DNA of 64,000 nt from the NCBI RefSeq assembly GCF_014644535.1, contig NZ_BMKW01000006.1, forward strand, positions 310,001-374,000, read 5' to 3'. This stretch comes from Neoroseomonas lacus (GTDB lineage: Bacteria > Pseudomonadota > Alphaproteobacteria > Acetobacterales > Acetobacteraceae). The notes beneath the pieces were generated by a model that worked only from the letters and a program-made list of their open reading frames with translations, did not search any database and was not told the DNA's origin. The position numbers and the translations under genes are program-made. This document shows positions 16,273 through 24,650 of the stretch, piece after piece; within the stretch, counting starts at the first letter, position 1, and every line of letters starts with the position of its first letter.

Positions 16273-16974
16273 TCACTCCGGCCTGCCGACCGCGGCAACC
16301 TGAAGGCTCCCGGACGGCGTGGATGCGGTGGCGGTGCTGGCGACCTGCGCCTGCCGGCGCAGGCGGTCGAGCCGCGCCAAGTCGTCATCCTGTTCCTGGT
16401 GCATCACCATGCCAGCCGGGTCGCAGGTGGAGTCGGGCTGCGCGGCGCAGCGTTCATCGGCCAGGGCGATCTGCGCCGCGCGGGAGGCGATGATCGCCCC
16501 GCGCCGCGCCTCGAAGAACCGCGTGCGCGTTTCCTCGTCGGGGAAGACGGCCGGCACCATGGCGACGGTGACCTGGCCGGGGTAGCGCATGGTCCGCGCC
16601 GAGGCGAGGCTGATGATGGTCGCCGTGGCGCCGATGATGCCGTTCGGCGCCATGCGGAACACCGCCGGGTCATCCTGCGGGCGCATCAGCACCGCGGTCT
16701 CGAGGTAGCCCTCCGCCTGGCAGCGCACTTCGAGCACCGCATGCGACCGGGTCAATTGGACGGTGGCCGGGACGGCCTGCGGCTCGGCGACGACGTTCTC
16801 GCCGCGATGCACCGCGCATTGCGCGCCTGGTGGCTCGGAGGCGAGGGCGACCTCGCCATTCCAGGCCGGTTCGGGATGGGCGGCGCGCATCGCGGCGTTC
16901 ATCGCCACGGTGGCGCAGCCCGGCAGGCCGAGGAGGACGGCGCCCAGCGCCACGAAACGCGAAAATGCAGCCAT
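16273..16974 (-). CDS. PEGA-like lipoprotein of unknown function
   Basis: A 233-residue predicted lipoprotein: the signal peptide MAAFSRFVALGAVLLGLPGC ends in a lipobox with Cys20. Residues about 45-95 (SEPPGAQCAVHRG through VRCQAEGYLET) match the short beta PEGA-type repeat, with PATVQLTRS as its central strand. The rest is a hydrophobic stretch (NGIIGATATIISLASA) that could be a membrane segment and a charged C-terminus rich in Asp, Gln and Arg. It would sit in the inner or outer membrane facing the periplasm. It converges with the CHAP lipoprotein gene, and a shared cell-wall role is conceivable but not shown. No enzymatic motif is visible. Confidence 0.8.
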   Translation of the reverse strand: MAAFSRFVALGAVLLGLPGCATVAMNAAMRAAHPEPAWNGEVALASEPPGAQCAVHRGENVVAEPQAVPATVQLTRSHAVLEVRCQAEGYLETAVLMRPQDDPAVFRMAPNGIIGATATIISLASARTMRYPGQVTVAMVPAVFPDEETRTRFFEARRGAIIASRAAQIALADERCAAQPDSTCDPAGMVMHQEQDDDLARLDRLRRQAQVASTATASTPSGSLQVAAVGRPE

Positions 16975-17194
16975 GGATTGTGCTCCTGGGAGGCGGAACG
17001 CGTGCAGATTGTAGCATCAACCCTTAGGGGAAAGTGAATGTCCATGATGCGATCCGCGGTGCTGGACGTCGCGCCCCGCGCCATGCTGCATCGCGCCGAT
17101 GGCGGCTTCCATCCGGCCGGTGCCGGGAATAGGACTGCCTCCCCGGATGGCGGCCCGGGACCGAACTGCGCCGCCCGGCCGGAGGAAATGCGCC

Positions 17195-18175
17195 ATGACC
17201 CTGACCCGCCGCGGCCTTGTCGCCGCCCTGCCCAGCCTTGCGCTGCTGCCCTCCGTGGCGCGCGCGCAGGATGGCTGGCCCGACCGTCCGGTGCGCTTCA
17301 TCGTGCCGTTCCCCGGCGGTTCCAGCCCCGATCTGACCGGCCGTGTGGTGGCAGAACACTTGGCGAAGGTGCTCGGCCAGCCGGTGGTGGTGGATAACCG
17401 CGCGGGCGCCGGGGGCAATATCGGCACCGACGCCATCGCCAAGGCGACCGACGGGCATGTCATCGGCCTGTCGATCAACGGGCCGCTCACGACCGCACCG
17501 GCGCTCTACCCGAACCTGCCCTACGACCCGGTGAAGGACCTCGTCGCGGTGTCCCTGCTGGCGCGCGGGCCGCAATTCCTGGTGGTCAACAACGACCTGC
17601 CGGTCACCGACCTGCCGGGTTTCCTCGCCCATGTGCGGGCCAATCCGGGCAAGCTCGCCTTCGGGTCGGTGGGTGCCGGGTCGGGCGGGCATCTCGGCAT
17701 GCTCGACCTGCTCGGCCGGACCGGCGGGCTCGAGATGCTGCACGTCGCCTATCGCGGCTTCGCGGCGGCGACGCTCGATCTCGTCGCCGGGCGGATCCAG
17801 GCGATGATGGTCACCACCGCCGCGGTGCTCGGTCAGGTGCAGTCGGGCCAGATCCGTGCCATCGCGGTGACATCGGCCAACCGCTTCGCGCTGACGCCGC
17901 AGGTGCCGACCCTGGCCGAACAGGGCGTGGCCAATGCGGAATCCTACGGCTGGCAGGTCATGGTCGTGCCCTCCTCGACCCCGGCCGAGCGCGTTGCGCG
18001 GCTGGCGACGGAGGCGCAGCGCGGCCTGCGCGAACCCGCCGCGCGCGAACGGCTGGAGGCGGCGGGCTTCGAGGTGATGGCGACCACGCCGGCCGAGGCC
18101 ACCGCCTTCCTGGCGGAGGAGACCGCGCGCTGGGGCGGGATGATCCGGCGGCTCAACATCCGGCTGGATGGCTGA
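17195..18175 (+). CDS. Bug/TctC-family tripartite tricarboxylate receptor
   Basis: A 326-residue periplasmic binding protein of the Bug (TctC) family. The signal peptide MTLTRRGLVAALPSLALLPS with ARAQD cleavage is followed by the family signature VRFIVPFPGGSSPDLTGR, DNRAGAGGNIGTDAIA near residue 70, and the ligand-loop segment YPNLPYDPVKDL. Bug proteins bind carboxylates or other small metabolites. GGAGGA at 17181-17186 sets the start. There are no tctA/tctB membrane genes nearby, so it is one of the many orphan receptors typical of this kind of genome. It is followed by element C and converges with terC. The ligand is not predictable. Confidence 0.93.
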   Translation: MTLTRRGLVAALPSLALLPSVARAQDGWPDRPVRFIVPFPGGSSPDLTGRVVAEHLAKVLGQPVVVDNRAGAGGNIGTDAIAKATDGHVIGLSINGPLTTAPALYPNLPYDPVKDLVAVSLLARGPQFLVVNNDLPVTDLPGFLAHVRANPGKLAFGSVGAGSGGHLGMLDLLGRTGGLEMLHVAYRGFAAATLDLVAGRIQAMMVTTAAVLGQVQSGQIRAIAVTSANRFALTPQVPTLAEQGVANAESYGWQVMVVPSSTPAERVARLATEAQRGLREPAARERLEAAGFEVMATTPAEATAFLAEETARWGGMIRRLNIRLDG

Positions 18176-18203
18176 GGCGGCGGTCTGCGTTGCGACGGGC
18201 GGA

Positions 18204-18453
18204 CCGGGAAGGGCTTTGCCCCTCCCGGACCCTCCCCACCAAAGGCCTAAGGGCCTCTGGACACCTTGAATTGGTGCCGGGCCCAACGGGCTCACCGGGA
18301 AGGAAAAGGCGCTCCGGGGCAATGACCGGTACCGGGCGAGGAGCTTGCTCACCTCGGAGAAACGCCAGCCCTGCCCAACACCAGGTATCGGTTTCCAAAG
18401 GCCTCGGGCCTTTGGTGGGGTGAGGTCCGGAGAGGAGCAACGCCCTTCTCCGG
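18204..18453. repeat. Compound inverted-repeat element, copy C
   Basis: Outer hairpins CCGGGAAGGGC/GCCCCTCCCGG (18204-18228) and CCGGAGAGGAGC/GCCCTTCTCCGG (18427-18453). Left subterminal part CCCCACCAAAGGCCTAAGGG then CCTCTGGACACC; right part GGTTTCCAAAGGCCTCGGGCC and TTTGGTGGGG. The subterminal ends do not match each other exactly (GGACACC against GGTTTCC). It occupies the whole convergent gap between the Bug receptor gene and terC, nine bases from the terC stop, and probably ends both transcripts. Confidence 0.87.
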
Positions 18454-18462
18454 TTCCACCCG

Positions 18463-19464
18463 TCACCCCACCGCGACGGTGTCCTTCCGCGTCTTCCACA
18501 ACGACCACAGCACCCCGCCCGCGATCAGCGCCAGCGTCACCCCGAGCGAGATCGCCGGGTCCACCTTCCCCATGATCTGGTTCCAGAAGATCTTGCCGCC
18601 GATAAAGACGAGCACGAGCGCGAGCGCGTATTTCAGGTAGTGGAAGCGATGCACCATCGCCGCCAGCGCGAAGTACAGCGCGCGCAGGCCGAGGATTGCC
18701 ATGATGTTCGCCGTGTAGACGATGAAGGTGTCGGTGGTGATGGCGAAGATCGCCGGCACCGAATCCACCGCGAAGACCAGGTCGGCGATGTTGATCACCA
18801 CCAGCGCCAGCAGCAGCGGCGTAGCGAAGGCCGCGATCTTCCCCGTCACCGGGTCGGGCTGGCGGATGATGAATTTCTGGCCGTGCAACTCGTCCGTTAC
18901 CCGCATGTGTCGGCGCAGGAAGCGCACCAGCGGGTTGCGCGAGATGTCCTGCTCACCTTCCGGCACCACCAGCATCTTGATGCCGGTGCCGATCAGGAAG
19001 GCGCCGAATACATAGAGCAGCCAAGCATACTCCTGCACCAGCGCGGCGCCGGCGGCGATCATGACGCCGCGCAGCACGATGACGCCGACGATGCCCCACA
19101 CGAGCGCGCGATACTGATAGGCGCGCGGGATCGCGAAATAGCCGAAGATCAGGCTGATGACGAAGACGTTGTCGATCGACAGCGCCTTCTCGATGAAGAA
19201 TCCGGTGAAGAAGGCGACGCCGGCATGGGTGCCGTCGCTGGTGGTCAGCAGGCCGGCGTCATGGGCCCACCAGATGCCTGCGCCAAACAGCATGGCGAAG
19301 CCGATATAGAAGGCCGACAGGCGCAGGCTTTCCGCGATGCCCATCTCGCGGTCGCGGCGGTTCAGCACGCCCAGGTCAAAGACCAACAAGGCCAGGACGA
19401 TCGTCAGGAAGCCCGCCCACATCCACAGGGGCTTGCCCAACCATGCCGCTTCAAGGAATTCCAT
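18463..19464 (-). CDS. terC: TerC/Alx-family integral membrane protein
   Basis: A 333-residue polytopic membrane protein with about nine helices. It carries the TerC hallmarks SLSIDNVFVISLIF (as ALSIDNVFVISL near residue 95) and FAVDSVPAIFAIT near residue 215, whose buried acidic residues are thought to bind metal ions. The length and the N-terminal FDLGVLNRRDREM segment match the Alx subgroup, which exports manganese during metallation of exported proteins. I looked for a yybP-ykoY manganese riboswitch in the 300 bases upstream and did not find its conserved core. It converges with the Bug receptor gene across element C and is divergent to tatA. Confidence 0.93.
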   Translation of the reverse strand: MEFLEAAWLGKPLWMWAGFLTIVLALLVFDLGVLNRRDREMGIAESLRLSAFYIGFAMLFGAGIWWAHDAGLLTTSDGTHAGVAFFTGFFIEKALSIDNVFVISLIFGYFAIPRAYQYRALVWGIVGVIVLRGVMIAAGAALVQEYAWLLYVFGAFLIGTGIKMLVVPEGEQDISRNPLVRFLRRHMRVTDELHGQKFIIRQPDPVTGKIAAFATPLLLALVVINIADLVFAVDSVPAIFAITTDTFIVYTANIMAILGLRALYFALAAMVHRFHYLKYALALVLVFIGGKIFWNQIMGKVDPAISLGVTLALIAGGVLWSLWKTRKDTVAVG

Positions 19465-19764
19465 CCCCGGTTTGCTCCTCTCTGGCGCGATTCGTCATTG
19501 GCCAGAAAGGGCCCGAATCGCGCGGTTTCCCACGCGATCCGACATCACGGACGCCGCCCATAAGGGCAGACGGCCGCCAGAGGGGCCCGGATCGAGAGCC
19601 GGAGATGGTTTCGAGCACGCCCGGCGTCAAGACCGGTTGCGGCCGAAGCCAGGATGCCCCATGTGGATTTGCAAGGGCGCATCCGGGACACTAGGTTGCG
19701 ACCCGTTCAGACGATTAGGGCTGCTCCCACAAGGGTGCGTCCGCAACGGGATCGAGGCGTCGCC
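19465..19764. promoter_or_regulatory. Divergent intergenic region between terC and tatA
   Basis: About 300 bases with promoters for both divergent genes. I see short dyads but no recognisable riboswitch or known operator, and no translatable conserved small ORF. It is less GC-biased than the flanking genes only around 19690-19735. Confidence 0.4.
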
Positions 19765-20031
19765 ATGGGTTCGTTCAGCATCTGGCATTGGCTGGTTGTT
19801 CTGCTTGTCATCCTGCTGCTGTTCGGCGGCGGCAAGATCTCTGGCCTGATGGGCGACCTGGCCAAGGGCATCAAGTCCTTCAAGGCGAACATCAAGGAAG
19901 ACGAGAACGACGCTTCCATGGAGGCGCAGGCCCCCGCCACGCCGCCGGCCGGCAATATCCCGGGTCCGCAGCAGGGCACGACCGCCGCGGCCCAGCCGCA
20001 GCCGCAGCCGGGCAATCGCCCGGCGGCCTGA
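19765..20031 (+). CDS. tatA: Sec-independent translocase subunit TatA
   Basis: An 88-residue TatA/E protein: a short N-terminal membrane helix ([16 protein letters not shown]), the hinge with GGGK, an amphipathic helix [19 protein letters not shown], and an acidic then Ala/Pro/Gln-rich tail. TatA oligomers form the membrane-destabilising part of the twin-arginine export machinery. I chose ATG 19765; the longer in-frame upstream reading is not conserved. No tatB or tatC follows, so it is separated from the rest of the tat genes, which must be elsewhere. The next genes are methionine-salvage genes, with a strong RNA hairpin between (20054-20117). Several receptors in this window carry RR-type signal peptides that could use this pathway. 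Confidence 0.94.
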   Translation: MGSFSIWHWLVVLLVILLLFGGGKISGLMGDLAKGIKSFKANIKEDENDASMEAQAPATPPAGNIPGPQQGTTAAAQPQPQPGNRPAA

Positions 20032-20053
20032 CCGACCGTTCCAAGCGGCGGCC

Positions 20054-20117
20054 CCGGCCCGTCCCCCTTGCTGCGTGCGGCCCTGAAGGGCTGCGCCGGG
20101 CAGGGGAGACGGGCCGG
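20054..20117 (+). promoter_or_regulatory. Long two-layer hairpin between tatA and mtnB
   Basis: CCGGCCCGTCCCCCTTGC (20054-20071) pairs with GCAGGGGAGACGGGCCGG (20100-20117) in 17 of 18 positions, with one GU and one C-A mismatch. Inside it, CGGCCC and GGGCTG close a TGAA loop (about 20079-20094). It lies 22 bases after the tatA stop and 50 bases before mtnB. It could be the tatA terminator or a structured leader controlling mtnBDC; there is no U tract. It does not match a SAM or cobalamin riboswitch core that I know. Confidence 0.7.
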
Positions 20118-20167
20118 TGTCGTATCGGGGTGCCACCTGGCCCCGCCGCATCGGGAGGGATCCCGCG

Positions 20168-20779
20168 ATGACCTTCGAAGACGCCGCCAGCGCCATCGCC
20201 GCCGCCGGGCGCCGGATGGACGCGATGGGCTGGGTGCCGGCCACCGCGGGCAACATCTCGATCCGCCTCGCGCAGGACGAGATCGCCATCACCTGCTCAG
20301 GCCGCCATAAGGGGCTGATGACGGCCGCCGATGTGATGGCCGTCGATGCCGCCGGCGCCCCGCGCGAGGCCGGCGCCAGATCGTCCTACGAAACCCTGCT
20401 GCATTGCGGCATCTACCGCCGCTTCGCCGGGGCAGGAGCGGTGCTGCATGGCCATTCCCTCGCCAATACCGTGCTCTCGCGCCGTGCGGGAACGTCGATC
20501 CGCCTCGCCGGATATGAATTGTTGAAGGCATTCCCGGGCGGGTCGACCCACGACACCGCCGTCGACCTGCCGGTGTTCGACAACGACCAGGACATTCCCC
20601 GGCTGCAACAGGCAATTGATGCGCTGTGGGATGATGCGCCGGGCGCCCCACCGGGCTATGTGATCCGCGGCCACGGCGTCTATGTCTGGGGCGCCGACAT
20701 GAACGCCGCGATGACGCGGCTGGAGGCGCTGGAATTCATGCTCCTGTGCCATCTGGAAGAAGGGAGGCATTCGTCATGA
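20168..20779 (+). CDS. mtnB: Methylthioribulose-1-phosphate dehydratase MtnB
   Basis: A 203-residue class II aldolase-fold enzyme of the methionine salvage pathway, converting 5-methylthioribulose-1-phosphate to the diketo compound. The N-terminal GWVPATAGNISIRL, the zinc-site segment AVLHGHSLANTVLSR and the later VIRGHGVYVWG with further His ligands are characteristic of MtnB. The start at 20168 is backed by GGGAGGG at 20153-20159. Its stop overlaps the mtnD start (ATGA), and mtnC follows, so it is the first gene of an mtnB-mtnD-mtnC operon. mtnA, mtnK or mtnP are not adjacent. The strong hairpin upstream may influence its expression. Confidence 0.95.
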   Translation: MTFEDAASAIAAAGRRMDAMGWVPATAGNISIRLAQDEIAITCSGRHKGLMTAADVMAVDAAGAPREAGARSSYETLLHCGIYRRFAGAGAVLHGHSLANTVLSRRAGTSIRLAGYELLKAFPGGSTHDTAVDLPVFDNDQDIPRLQQAIDALWDDAPGAPPGYVIRGHGVYVWGADMNAAMTRLEALEFMLLCHLEEGRHSS

Positions 20780-21315
20780 GCCTGCTCACCGTACGTGACG
20801 CCGAGACCGGCGCCGAGACGCTGCGTACCGACGACCCGAAGGCGATGGCCGAAGCGCTCGGCGCCATCGGCGTGCGCTTCGAACGCTGGCCGGTCGCCGA
20901 CCTGCCGGAAGGGGCGGAAGCCGATGCCGTGCTCGCCGCCTATCGCCCGCAGCTCGACGACTTCCTGCGCGAGAGCCGCGCGGGCACCGCCGACGTCATC
21001 CGCCTGACCGCCGACCATCCGCAGAAGGATGCGATCCGCGCCAAGTTCCTGTCGGAACACATCCACACCGAGGACGAGGTCCGCTTCTTCCATGAAGGCG
21101 CGGGCAACTTCGTCATGCATGTGGATGGCAGGATCTACGACGCGCACTGCACGCGCGGCGACCTGATCTCCGTCCCCGCCAACACGAAGCATTGGTTCGA
21201 CGCTGGCGAGATCCCGCACGTCACCGCCTTGCGCGTCTTCACCGACACCACGGGCTGGACGCCGCACTACACCGGCAGCGACATCGCCGCGCGCATGCCG
21301 GTGACGGCCGGGTGA
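20776..21315 (+). CDS. mtnD: Acireductone dioxygenase MtnD
   Basis: A 179-residue cupin enzyme that converts acireductone to 2-keto-4-methylthiobutyrate (with Fe) or to an off-pathway product (with Ni). The metal site is seen as His95, His97 and Glu101 in EHIHTEDEVR, with the final His in the NTKHWFDAGE segment. Length equals the family norm of about 180. It overlaps mtnB by four bases and mtnC by four bases (GTGA), giving tight translational coupling. The enzyme acts in the cytoplasm just after MtnC. Nothing unusual is seen. Confidence 0.95.
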   Translation: MSLLTVRDAETGAETLRTDDPKAMAEALGAIGVRFERWPVADLPEGAEADAVLAAYRPQLDDFLRESRAGTADVIRLTADHPQKDAIRAKFLSEHIHTEDEVRFFHEGAGNFVMHVDGRIYDAHCTRGDLISVPANTKHWFDAGEIPHVTALRVFTDTTGWTPHYTGSDIAARMPVTAG

Positions 21316-22010
21316 TCCCGCCCGCCTGCATCCTCACCGACATCGAGGGCACCACCAGCGCCATCGCCTTCGTGAAGGAGACGCTGTTCCCCTTCGCCGC
21401 CGCCGAACTCGACGCCTTCCTCGATGCGCATGAGCACGACCCGGCGGTGGCCGCCATCCTCGCCGAGGTGCGCACCATTGCGCCGCACCAGGATCCGCGC
21501 TCGGTCCTGCGCCTGTGGATGGGCGAGGACGCCAAGGTCACACCGCTCAAATCCCTGCAGGGGCTGATCTGGCAGGCGGGGTATCTGGACGGGCGGCTGA
21601 AAGGGCATCTGTGGCCCGATGTGGCCCCATGCCTGCGCGCCTGGGCGCGGGCCGGGCTGCGCCTGGCGGTCTATTCCTCCGGCTCGGTCGGCGCGCAGAA
21701 GCTGCTGTTCGGGCATTCGGCGGCCGGTGACCTGACGCCGCTGTTTACCGGCTTCTTCGACACTAAGGTCGGCGGCAAGCGCGACCCCGCTTCCTACGCC
21801 ACCATCGCGGCCGGGCTGCATGTCCCGCCGGGCGAGGTGTTGTTCCTCTCCGACGTGGTCGAGGAATTGGACGCCGCCCAGGCCGCCGGCCTGCGGACCT
21901 GCCAACTCGTCCGCGCCGGGGATGGCACGCTGCCTGCCGGCCGGCATGCCGAGGCGGCCGACTTCCCCGCCGTCGCCCGCCAGTTCGGGCTGCCGCTCGC
22001 CGCGGGCTGA
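21312..22010 (+). CDS. mtnC: Enolase-phosphatase MtnC (E1)
   Basis: A 232-residue HAD-superfamily enzyme catalysing enolisation and dephosphorylation of 2,3-diketo-5-methylthiopentyl-1-phosphate. The nucleophile Asp10 lies in ILTDIEGTTSAIAFVKETLF, the second HAD motif is AVYSSGSVGAQKLLF and the C-terminal LFLSDVVEELDAAQAAG carries the metal-binding Asp. It starts with GTG overlapping the mtnD stop (GTGA). The product feeds acireductone to MtnD. It completes the three-gene salvage operon; the following gene, in the same direction after two bases, is the broken RNA-ligase-like gene. Confidence 0.94.
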   Translation: MIPPACILTDIEGTTSAIAFVKETLFPFAAAELDAFLDAHEHDPAVAAILAEVRTIAPHQDPRSVLRLWMGEDAKVTPLKSLQGLIWQAGYLDGRLKGHLWPDVAPCLRAWARAGLRLAVYSSGSVGAQKLLFGHSAAGDLTPLFTGFFDTKVGGKRDPASYATIAAGLHVPPGEVLFLSDVVEELDAAQAAGLRTCQLVRAGDGTLPAGRHAEAADFPAVARQFGLPLAAG

Positions 22011-22012
22011 CC

Positions 22013-22583
22013 GTGCCCTACGCGGTCACGCTGCGCCTTGGCGCGGCCGCCGCCGCGTCGATCGAGGCGATGTGGCGCGCCCTCGCCGAGGCCGGGCTGC
22101 ATGACGATGCCATGGCGCTCGGCTATCCGCCGCACCTGACCCTCTCTATCCAGCCCGATACGGTCGATCCTGGCCGGCTGCGCGACGCCGTCATGCAATG
22201 CGCCGAGGCCTGGGCCGCCGAACCGTTGCACTTCGCCGGCTTCGGCATCTTCGTCGCGCCCGAGCCGGTGCTGTGGCTCGCGCCGGTGGTGACCGATGCC
22301 CTGTTGGCGCGGCATGCCGCCCTGGCCACGGCGCTGGCCGACCTGCCCGGCGACCCCCCACTACCGACCGGGCGCCTGGGTGCCGCATGTCACCCTCGCC
22401 AAGGGCGGCGCGGTGGCTGAACCAGGCTGGATGGGCCGTGCGCTCGATTGCCTTGCGCCCTTCTGGTCCACGGTCCCGCCCGCTGGGCCGGACCGTGTCG
22501 AGCTTGTGAAATTCCGTCCAGTATCGGTTCTCGCCAGCCACAGCATCGATGGCGTGTTGGCGCTTCCGGCACGAGGCGTCTAG
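22013..22583 (+). pseudogene. 2'-5' RNA ligase-like 2H phosphoesterase, interrupted by a frameshift
   Basis: The reading is that of a 2H phosphoesterase family protein of about 190 residues, but it is split over two frames. The first half, from GTG 22013, has the motif PHLTLSI (first HxT/S) and runs to about 22350; the second half, in another frame, has PHYRPGAWVPHVTLAKGG (second HxT) and continues to 22583. The frame change falls at a run of six C (22354-22359); with five C the two halves join as one protein in perfect family order. So it is either a recent inactivating insertion or a sequencing error in a homopolymer. It follows mtnC by two bases and precedes corA. If intact it would be an RNA or nucleotide phosphoesterase. 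Confidence 0.8.
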
Positions 22584-22619
22584 AAGCGGCATTATCGCAA
22601 AGCGCGGAGGTACACCGTC

Positions 22620-23666
22620 ATGCTGACCACCTGGACGGTCGAAGACGGCCGCTGTCACGTCCGCGAAGGTGCCGTGTCCGACGTCACCGCCTCGCTGCCG
22701 GCAGCTGAATCGCGCGCCGCCGCGGTGGCCGTCGCCGAACCGGAAAGCCTGCGCCACGCCGTCTGGATCGACCTGCTGAACCCGACCCCGCAGGAGGAAA
22801 AGGCGGTCCAGGATGCCCTGCATGTCGAGATCCCGACACGCGAGGAGATGCAGGAGATCGAAAGCTCCTCCCGCCTCTATCGCGAAGGCGACGCGCTGTT
22901 CCTGACCGCAAGCTTCCTCTACGGCGTCGAGATCGGCGAATATGCCTCGACGCCGATCACCTTCGTGCTGACCAACACGACGCTGATCACCGTGCGCTAC
23001 GCCACGCCCAAGGCCTTCACCGCCTTCGGCGTGCGGGCGCAGCGGCAGCCGGGCACCGTGCTGGTCACGTCGGATGCGGTGATGCTGCATCTGTTCGAAC
23101 AGATCGTCGATCGCCTGGCCGACGTGCTGGAACGGCTGGGGGCGGACATGGACCGCGCTTCCCAGCGGACCTTCCGCGCCGCGCGGTCCAACATCAAGGC
23201 GAACCGCCGCGACGAGCAGCTCAAGGAGACGCTGATCACCCTCGGCCAGGTCGGTGAAGTCACCAGCCGGACCATGGAGACGCTGATCGGCCTGACCCGC
23301 ATCCTGACCTTCATCGGTGCCGAGAAGGCGACGGCGGTGCGCAAGGAAAACCAGAACCTGCTCAAGACCCTGGTGCGCGACGTGCGCTCCCTGGTCGATC
23401 ACTCCAATGCGCTGACCAGCAAGGCACAATTCCTGCTTGATGCGGTGCTCGGCGTGATCAACGTGGAGCAGAACAACATCATCAAGACCTTCACCGTGGC
23501 CTCGGTGGCGCTGATGCCGCCCACGCTGATCGCCTCGATCTACGGCATGAACTTCGAATACATGCCGGAGCTGAAATGGGCCCAAGGCTACCCGATCGCG
23601 TTGATCATGATGGTGGTCAGCGCCATCCTTCCCGTCCTGTATTTCCGCCGCAAAGGCTGGCTGTAG
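22620..23666 (+). CDS. corA: CorA-family magnesium/cobalt transporter
   Basis: A 348-residue CorA-type channel: a large N-terminal cytoplasmic alpha/beta part, a long helical stalk (residues about 180-290), and two C-terminal membrane helices. The signature YGMN of the pore is at residues 308-311 followed by FEYMPELKW, and the last helix ends in FRRKGWL, the usual basic end. A GGAGG ribosome-binding site precedes ATG 22620. CorA pentamers move Mg2+ into the cytoplasm. Neighbours are unrelated, and no magnesium-sensing leader is visible in the 36 bases upstream. The fmdA-like gene follows after 12 bases and may be co-transcribed. Confidence 0.95.
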   Translation: MLTTWTVEDGRCHVREGAVSDVTASLPAAESRAAAVAVAEPESLRHAVWIDLLNPTPQEEKAVQDALHVEIPTREEMQEIESSSRLYREGDALFLTASFLYGVEIGEYASTPITFVLTNTTLITVRYATPKAFTAFGVRAQRQPGTVLVTSDAVMLHLFEQIVDRLADVLERLGADMDRASQRTFRAARSNIKANRRDEQLKETLITLGQVGEVTSRTMETLIGLTRILTFIGAEKATAVRKENQNLLKTLVRDVRSLVDHSNALTSKAQFLLDAVLGVINVEQNNIIKTFTVASVALMPPTLIASIYGMNFEYMPELKWAQGYPIALIMMVVSAILPVLYFRRKGWL

Positions 23667-23678
23667 GAACCGCACGAG

Positions 23679-24650
23679 ATGTCCGAACCGACGCGCGTCG
23701 CCGCATCGCTGACCAATTGCCGCTGGGGGGCCTTCGACGCGTCCTTCCCGCCAGTGGCCTCGATCGACCCCGGCGAGCTTGTGATCCTCGAATGCCTCTC
23801 CGGCGGGCCGGAAGTGATGCCGCGGGACGAGCAGATGCTCGCCGTCCCGCCGATGCTGCGGGAAGTGCACCAGAAGCTGCCGCGGCTTGGCGCGCACATC
23901 ATCACCGGGCCGGTCGAGGTGCGCGGCGCCGAGCCGGGCGATGCGTTGCGGATCGATATCGAAAAGATCGAGCTCGGCAACGATTGGGGCTTCTGCGGCT
24001 TCCGTCCGCTGTTCGGCACGCTGCCGGAGGACTTCCCCTATCGCCGCACCATCCACATCCCGGTGGACAAGGAAGCGATGACCGGCCGGTTGCCCTTCGG
24101 CCCGAAGGAGGGTGGCATGGACCTGCCGCTCGCGCCGTTCTTCGGCGTGATGGGCGTCGCCCCGCCGCGCGACTGGGGGATGATCAACACCAAGGAACCA
24201 CGCGCGATGGGCGGCAACCTCGACAATAAGGAACTGACCGAGGGCACCACGCTGTTCCTGCCGGTGTTCAACGAGGGCGCGCTGTTCTCCGCCGGCGACG
24301 GCCATGGCGTGCAGGGCGATGGCGAGGTCTGCATCAACGCGCTGGAGATCTGCCTGACCGGGCATTTCCGCCTCTCGCTCGTGAAGGGCGGCGGTGCCAA
24401 GGACCCGGTGCTGAAATTTCCCCGCGCCGAGACCAAGACCCACTTCATCACCATGGGCATGAACGAGGATCTCGACCTCGCCATGAAGCAGGCGCTGCGC
24501 GAGATGATCGGCTTCATCTGCTCGCGCACCAATCTATCGGATGCCGATGCCTACCAGTTCTGCTCCCTGGCGGTGGATTTCCACGTCACCCAGACGGTCA
24601 ACGGGGAGAAGGGCGTGCACGGCATGCTGAAGAAGGGGTTGCTGTTCTGA
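23679..24650 (+). CDS. Acetamidase/formamidase family protein
   Basis: A 323-residue hydrolase of the FmdA/AmdA family, which releases ammonia from formamide, acetamide or related short amides using zinc or nickel. The family signature DGHGVQGDGEVC near residue 205 and the early ITGPVEVRGAEPGDALRIDI segment are present, as is a C-terminal LAVDFHVTQTVNGEKGVHGML end. It follows corA closely. Its stop overlaps the ABC transporter gene, whose only plausible start is a CTG, so the two may be coupled. Together with the LIV-type operon at the left end, it suggests use of amides as nitrogen sources, but this link is inference. Specific substrate not determined. Confidence 0.91.
   Translation: MSEPTRVAASLTNCRWGAFDASFPPVASIDPGELVILECLSGGPEVMPRDEQMLAVPPMLREVHQKLPRLGAHIITGPVEVRGAEPGDALRIDIEKIELGNDWGFCGFRPLFGTLPEDFPYRRTIHIPVDKEAMTGRLPFGPKEGGMDLPLAPFFGVMGVAPPRDWGMINTKEPRAMGGNLDNKELTEGTTLFLPVFNEGALFSAGDGHGVQGDGEVCINALEICLTGHFRLSLVKGGGAKDPVLKFPRAETKTHFITMGMNEDLDLAMKQALREMIGFICSRTNLSDADAYQFCSLAVDFHVTQTVNGEKGVHGMLKKGLLF

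Noticed and set aside
19465..19764. yybP-ykoY manganese riboswitch upstream of terC
   Set aside because: I searched the minus-strand leader for the conserved core of this class and found no convincing match.
20032..20167. SAM or cobalamin riboswitch upstream of mtnB
   Set aside because: A strong hairpin is present but the conserved boxes of SAM-I, SAM-II or B12 riboswitches are not.
22296..22583. A separate 95-residue gene between the RNA-ligase-like gene and corA
   Set aside because: It is the out-of-frame second half of the 2H phosphoesterase, not an independent gene; it has no start signal of its own.
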